NCBI GenBank assembly: GCA_946405565.1
Contig: CAMJHU010000077.1
Location: forward strand, 1-7,618
Direction: 5' to 3'
Length of the DNA stretch: 7,618 bases
DNA from: an uncultured Clostridia bacterium
GTDB taxonomy: Bacteria; Bacillota; Clostridia; Oscillospirales; Acutalibacteraceae
Shown here: in pieces, positions 3,988-7,618 of the stretch
How the letters are laid out: every line of letters begins with the position of its first letter
Numbering within the stretch: the first letter of the stretch is position 1
The notes under the pieces: generated by a model
Databases searched by the model: none
What the model saw: the letters and a program-made list of their open reading frames with translations, nothing else
Told to the model about the DNA's origin: nothing
Program-made: the position numbers and the translations under genes

Positions 3988-5460
3988 CTATTTGGTGTCT
4001 ACCACAAAGCGCTCTTCAACGGCACGGTTCAATTCCCACAAATGGATGGAAGCATCCCCTTTCACGACGAGCTTTTCTTCCCCAGCGACCGGGAAGAGAC
4101 GGGAAGAAAACACCGCGTCGCCATCATTAACGAATATCTCCACAGAGCTGCGGTCAATGAAAATACGCAGATGGAAGAGTCCCTTCGGCAGCGGACGGGT
4201 GCGGCTTTCACCCTGTTCGGTATTAAATCGGCGTTGCATACCCGAGCGATCCACCGTGATTTCCTTTGCGCTATCGTCGTAGGCAATGACAATGCCGCCG
4301 GTTCCTTCCGCGGACGCGAACAGGCGAAGTTCAAGGTCACCGCCGCGGCTGATGAGTTCCAGCTCGCAGACACGCGGCAGTTGATCGGTTGTTTCCAGGT
4401 CGATCTTTTTGCCCCGCAAAGCCCTGAGTTCGTCTATGGGTTGCTGAATCAGCCGATGATCACGGACGCGCAGTTCTCGCGGCAGGGTCAGGCAGCCCGA
4501 CCAGTCCTCTTCGTCCGTCGGATAGGAGGCGTCCGGCAGTCCCATCCACGCGACCAGCGTCGCCTTGTTTTTGTCATGCGGATTGGCGGCGCATTCCGCG
4601 GCATAGGAGTCAAAGCCGAAGTCAAGCACATGAAAACGGGTATTGTCGGGCGTGAAGGTGAGATTGTCCCAGTCCATGTGCCCCAGCAGATACCCGTTGT
4701 GGTGGACCGAAGCGCCTCTGCCCGGCAGGGTAAGATGCTGCGGACAGAAGAGCAGCACGTCGTATTCTCCTATGGTCTCGATGGAAGGACATTCCCACAT
4801 ATCGCCGAAGTCCTCAAAGCCCGGGACATTGAGCTGCCCCGCGAACTGCCAGCCTTCAGTGGGGGAATCGGAGGAATAAATGATGCAGCAGCCCTTTTTC
4901 TCTTTGGTTTGCGCGCCGATGATGATGTAGTATTTCCCGCTTGGTTCATGGCGGATGATTTTCGGGTCGCGCTGGTGCTCGGTGTAGTATTCATTCATGC
5001 CAAAAAGCGGCGGGAGCTTCACGGCTGTTCCACCGTCTTTCAGATCGACAACGCAGGTGTAAGGACGGCGGGTCCAGTCTTCATCCCGATGATTCCCGGT
5101 GTAATAGAGATACAGATTGTCCCCCAGCGGCAGGGCGGAACCGGAATAGGCGCCCTTATTGTCATATTCGGTGTCGGGACGTATGCAGACGCCGGCATTC
5201 CGCCATCTGACCAGATCGTCCGATATGGTGTGATACCAGTATTTCAGCCCGTGAACCGCGCCCCAGGGACACCATTGATAGAAAAGATGCCAGACGCCGT
5301 CGTGGCAGACAAACCCGTTCGGATCGTTGAGCAGTCCCGTGACGCTCTGAATATGATAGTGCTGCCGGTAGTCTGACTGTATGATTTTTTCGTGCAGAGG
5401 ACGGATTTCCTCTTGGTCTTTCAGCACGCGGTAGCGTTCTTCCTTTGTCCATGTTTTCAT
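3988..5460 (-). CDS. scrB: GH32 beta-fructosidase, sucrose-6-phosphate hydrolase type
   Basis: A 490-residue cytosolic enzyme (no signal peptide) that would hydrolyse the beta-fructosyl bond of sucrose-6-phosphate or sucrose. All three GH32 acidic motifs are present: LLNDPNG with the nucleophile Asp46, QRDPK with Asp165, and WECPS with the acid/base Glu223. DFGFDSYAAE (280-289) and AWMGLPDASYPTDEEDW (304-320) followed by CLTLPREL (323-330) are hallmarks of the SacA/ScrB branch. The C-terminal beta-sandwich domain ends the protein, with FIDRSSVEIFVNDG at 434-447. Length is normal. GGGAGGT lies about 10 nt before the ATG at 5460. It follows an acylphosphatase gene by 32 nt on the same strand, so the two may be co-transcribed. 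No sucrose PTS gene or LacI-type regulator is in the window, so phosphorylated versus free sucrose cannot be decided. Confidence 0.92.
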   Translation of the reverse strand: MKTWTKEERYRVLKDQEEIRPLHEKIIQSDYRQHYHIQSVTGLLNDPNGFVCHDGVWHLFYQWCPWGAVHGLKYWYHTISDDLVRWRNAGVCIRPDTEYDNKGAYSGSALPLGDNLYLYYTGNHRDEDWTRRPYTCVVDLKDGGTAVKLPPLFGMNEYYTEHQRDPKIIRHEPSGKYYIIIGAQTKEKKGCCIIYSSDSPTEGWQFAGQLNVPGFEDFGDMWECPSIETIGEYDVLLFCPQHLTLPGRGASVHHNGYLLGHMDWDNLTFTPDNTRFHVLDFGFDSYAAECAANPHDKNKATLVAWMGLPDASYPTDEEDWSGCLTLPRELRVRDHRLIQQPIDELRALRGKKIDLETTDQLPRVCELELISRGGDLELRLFASAEGTGGIVIAYDDSAKEITVDRSGMQRRFNTEQGESRTRPLPKGLFHLRIFIDRSSVEIFVNDGDAVFSSRLFPVAGEEKLVVKGDASIHLWELNRAVEERFVVDTK

Positions 5461-5492
5461 TATCCTGTTACCTCCCTGTTATGCCGTTGCCT

Positions 5493-5786
5493 TTACCAAT
5501 TGCATTTAACCCTGAAGCTTTTTTCTTCAGGAACCGGATCAAGCCACTTTGTTTCCATACGTTCGATACGGATATAAGGGTCGCTGTCGAGTTCGGCAAT
5601 GACGTCGTTGATCTGCTGCTGCGTCCCCTGTATTTCCATTACGACCGATCTGTCGTGTTGGTTCTGCACCCAGCCTGTCACACCTTTCCTTTTCGCGATC
5701 TGCTGTGCCAGACTGCGGAAACCGCACGATTGTACCCTGCCGAAAAAGCGGATATACTTCCGCAGAATTGTTGACTCATTTTCCAT
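5493..5786 (-). CDS. Acylphosphatase-like protein
   Basis: A 97-residue protein of the acylphosphatase family, small cytosolic ferredoxin-like enzymes that hydrolyse acyl phosphates. Counting from the ATG at 5786, the phosphate loop is GRVQSCGFR (16-24) with the conserved Arg24, and GWVQN (38-42) gives the conserved Asn42. The family's usual GxVQGVxFR reads VQSCGFR here, so the Gly-Val after Gln is Ser-Cys; both key residues remain. I chose ATG 5786 over the GTG at 5795 because AGGA lies about 10 nt before the ATG but only 1-2 nt before the GTG. The gene precedes the GH32 gene by 32 nt. The physiological substrate of these proteins is often unknown, and a link to sucrose use is not evident. 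Confidence 0.85.
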   Translation of the reverse strand: MENESTILRKYIRFFGRVQSCGFRSLAQQIAKRKGVTGWVQNQHDRSVVMEIQGTQQQINDVIAELDSDPYIRIERMETKWLDPVPEEKSFRVKCNW

Positions 5787-5795
5787 TTTTGTCAC

Positions 5796-5905
5796 ATCCT
5801 GAATGAATCTGCAAACAACAAAACCGACAGAGAAAGGACTGCGCTAATATAGAAGTTTTATTCCACCAATAATAAGCAAGACTTTTTACAGCAGGCTATA
5901 ACATG
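5796..5905. other. Short intergenic region upstream of the acylphosphatase
   Basis: An AT-rich gap of about 110 bp between the cotransporter terminator and the acylphosphatase. A promoter for the leftward acylphosphatase-GH32 unit should lie here. The best I see is a weak TTATTA-N18-TATATT on the - strand, which I do not call with confidence. No operator palindrome of the iron type is present. Confidence 0.3.
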
Positions 5906-5941
5906 AAAAGACAGATACTTCATATGAGGTATTTGTCTTTT
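5906..5941. terminator. Near-perfect palindromic terminator after the Na/Pi cotransporter gene
   Basis: The segment is almost entirely self-complementary: AAAAGACA (5906-5913) pairs with TGTCTTTT (5934-5941), ATAC with GTAT, around TCATATGA, with two G-T-type wobbles. It lies 17 nt beyond the stop of the leftward cotransporter gene, and the - strand copy ends in CTTTTC. On the + strand it is followed by a longer T-run, so it could stop transcription from both sides. It separates the cotransporter from the acylphosphatase unit. Confidence 0.75.
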
Positions 5942-5958
5942 TTCTGATATTAGTACGA

Positions 5959-7618
5959 TCAGTCCGCTGCCAGCCTGTACTTCTGCCCATAAGCCGTATA
6001 GCTTTCAATAAACTGCGGTGTTCTTTCGGCTTTCAGAGCAGTCATATACTCATGGCTGAGGAGTTTTGCCTGTCCTATCTCGATAATGGACACAGCAATA
6101 TTGGAACAATGGTCGGATACTCTCTCGCAGTTGATGAGCAGATCGGAGAGGTATACGCCCAGCTCAGAGCTGCATTCGCCTGTGCGAAGTCTGGAGATAT
6201 GTTTGTCACGGATCGTGGCTGTCAGGTCGTCGATGACTTCCTCCAACGGTTCAACGGTCATAGCGATACCGGTATCCTGCTCGGAAAAAGCCTTGACGGT
6301 GATCTCGGATATTTCTGTAAGAGCTGCAAAGAGCGTAGCGAAATCGGCTCTCGCGCTGTCGGAGAAGCACTGATTGTTCTGATTCATCTCAGCACCGATC
6401 TCTATCATATTGATAGCGTGGTCGCTGATACGCTCAAAATCGCTGATGCTATGAAGCAGTTCGGTAACAGTCCGGCTGTCTTCATCAGTCAGGCTGTGCG
6501 AAGAAAGTTCCAGCAGAAAGTCGGAAAGCTGATCTTCCATGACATCGAGTTTTTGCTCTTTCTCCTCTACGCTCAGAACACCTTTCTGCGTATATGTAAA
6601 CATCGCCGACAATGCTTCATGCAGTGCTTCCTTTGCGATAACTGCCATTTCTTTGGTTCGTTCTCTGCACTGCGAAGCCGCAAGCGGCGGGTTGGCAAGC
6701 AGACGTTTGTCGAGAAGCACTTCTGCTTCTTTTTCTTTGGAGTCGGGTATCAGCTTTTGGGCGAGCTTTACAAGTTGATTTGAGAACGGCAGGAGCATCA
6801 CTGTCGTCAGTATATTGAATATGGAGTGTACCGCTGCGATCTCTACAGCACCTATCGGTTTATCCACAAAGCTGAAACGGAACAGTCCGTTCGCTCCGTA
6901 AAACAATGTCAGGCAAACGATGGTACCAATAATATTGAAGGACATATGCACTGCGGTCACTCTTTTTGCGTTCTTATTTACTCCGATCGAGGAAAGCAGT
7001 GCGGTCACACAGGTTCCGATGTTCTGTCCCATAATAATCGGGATAGCCATACGGTAGGATATCGCACCCGTCATAGCGAGCGCCTGTAATATACCGACTG
7101 ATGCCGCAGATGACTGGATGATTCCTGTGAACAATGCTCCGAACAGGACGCTGAGTATCGGGTTCTTAAATGCGATCAGCATATCAGAGAAGCCTTCGGT
7201 CTCCGCAAGCGGAGAAACTGCTTCTTTCATAAGCTGCATTCCATACATCAGCACTGCAAATCCGACCATGATCGTGCCTATGTCCTGTCGTTTCTTTTTC
7301 TTGCTCATCATCAGCATTGCGATACCGATCAAAGCAACGATAGGCGCAAAGTTTTCGGGCTTCAGCATTGAAACGGCTATGTTGTCGCTTTTAATGCCTG
7401 CGGTACTGAGCAGCCATGCTGTCAGTGTTGTGCCGATATTTGAACCCATAATAACGCCGACAGTCTGTTCAAGCTGCATAATGCCGGAATTAACAAGTCC
7501 CACAAGCATGACCGTCATAGCCGACGATGACTGCACGGCGATGGTGATACCTGCACCGAGTGCCAGACTCTTAACAGGATTTGAAGTCATCTTTTTCAGC
7601 GTGCTTTCAAGCTTGCCG
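5959..7618 (-). CDS. Na/Pi cotransporter family protein with PhoU-like tail (5' end outside window)
   Basis: A membrane protein of the bacterial Na+/phosphate cotransporter II-related family, predicted to import or export inorganic phosphate with sodium. Counting from the Met codon at 7590-7588, the two inverted transport repeats show QSSSA (20-24) with MGSNIGTT (48-55), and QSSAA (159-163) with MGQNIGT (187-193). Several hydrophobic helices lie between them, up to about residue 295. A cytosolic, helix-rich PhoU-like domain fills about 310-530, with SDFERISDHAINMIEIG and CERVSDHCSNIAVSIIEIG as its paired motifs. The frame runs on past that Met to the window edge (GKLESTLKK upstream), so the Met is internal and the N-terminal part is missing. 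No iron-type box is near its end. Confidence 0.92.
   Translation of the reverse strand, partial: GKLESTLKKMTSNPVKSLALGAGITIAVQSSSAMTVMLVGLVNSGIMQLEQTVGVIMGSNIGTTLTAWLLSTAGIKSDNIAVSMLKPENFAPIVALIGIAMLMMSKKKKRQDIGTIMVGFAVLMYGMQLMKEAVSPLAETEGFSDMLIAFKNPILSVLFGALFTGIIQSSAASVGILQALAMTGAISYRMAIPIIMGQNIGTCVTALLSSIGVNKNAKRVTAVHMSFNIIGTIVCLTLFYGANGLFRFSFVDKPIGAVEIAAVHSIFNILTTVMLLPFSNQLVKLAQKLIPDSKEKEAEVLLDKRLLANPPLAASQCRERTKEMAVIAKEALHEALSAMFTYTQKGVLSVEEKEQKLDVMEDQLSDFLLELSSHSLTDEDSRTVTELLHSISDFERISDHAINMIEIGAEMNQNNQCFSDSARADFATLFAALTEISEITVKAFSEQDTGIAMTVEPLEEVIDDLTATIRDKHISRLRTGECSSELGVYLSDLLINCERVSDHCSNIAVSIIEIGQAKLLSHEYMTALKAERTPQFIESYTAYGQKYRLAAD

Noticed and set aside
3940..5376. A 478-codon + strand frame opposite the GH32 gene
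   Set aside because: The - strand protein has all GH32 catalytic motifs and a good ribosome binding site; the + frame is the complementary shadow.
5510..5531. Hairpin CCTGAAG/CTTCAGG between acylphosphatase and GH32 as a terminator
   Set aside because: It lies inside the last codons of the acylphosphatase gene and no T-run follows on the - strand, so it should not separate the two genes.
6052..6783. A 243-codon + strand frame opposite the PhoU-like part of the cotransporter
   Set aside because: It is antisense to a well-recognised domain, has no start signals of its own and shows no family motif.
1..7618. A defence, toxin-antitoxin or other new multi-gene system
   Set aside because: Every intact gene belongs to a known housekeeping or transport family; WD40 repeats occur in some signalling and defence proteins, but here only a fragment without partner domains is present.

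Overview
The window looks like chromosomal DNA of an anaerobic, gut- or rumen-type Clostridia, most probably Oscillospiraceae/Ruminococcus-like. The grounds are Shine-Dalgarno-led genes, two adjacent feoA genes before feoB, a FeoB-associated Cys-rich mini-protein (a Firmicutes arrangement), a Na/Pi cotransporter with a PhoU-like tail, and WD40 repeats of a style I associate with that group. The taxonomic call is inference. Layout: positions 1-400 are a regulatory intergenic region with a rightward promoter for the iron operon and a possible divergent leftward promoter. The ferrous-iron uptake operon follows on the + strand: feoA (401-613), a second feoA (648-872), feoB (1001-3175) and a 59-residue Cys-rich membrane protein (3215-3394). 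After it comes a near-consensus promoter (3410-3438) leading to an ORF that is broken after about 17 codons by a block of 126-bp WD40 repeats lying on the opposite strand (about 3532-3900). A strong hairpin terminator at 3924-3973 closes that region. The rest is on the - strand, read right to left: a Na/Pi cotransporter cut by the window's right edge (7618-5959), a near-perfect hairpin terminator (5906-5941), an acylphosphatase (5786-5493) and a GH32 sucrose/sucrose-6-phosphate hydrolase (5460-3988). How it works together: FeoB is the GTP-dependent Fe(II) membrane transporter, the FeoA proteins are its small cytosolic SH3-like partners, and the Cys-rich protein probably supplies the C-terminal cysteine function that this FeoB lacks. 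A 16-bp interrupted palindrome, GTTAGY-N4-NMTAAC, occurs seven times, all at iron-gene control positions: between the -35 and -10 of the feo promoter, twice in its leader, twice on the divergent side, once between feoA2 and feoB, and once at the start point of the broken gene's promoter. It resembles a DtxR/IdeR-type box with a wider centre, so the window holds at least two, perhaps three, transcription units of one metal-dependent regulon. The GH32/acylphosphatase pair and the phosphate transporter carry no such box and appear to be unrelated neighbours. The most unusual feature is the iron-box-controlled gene whose body has been replaced by an antisense WD40 repeat block.
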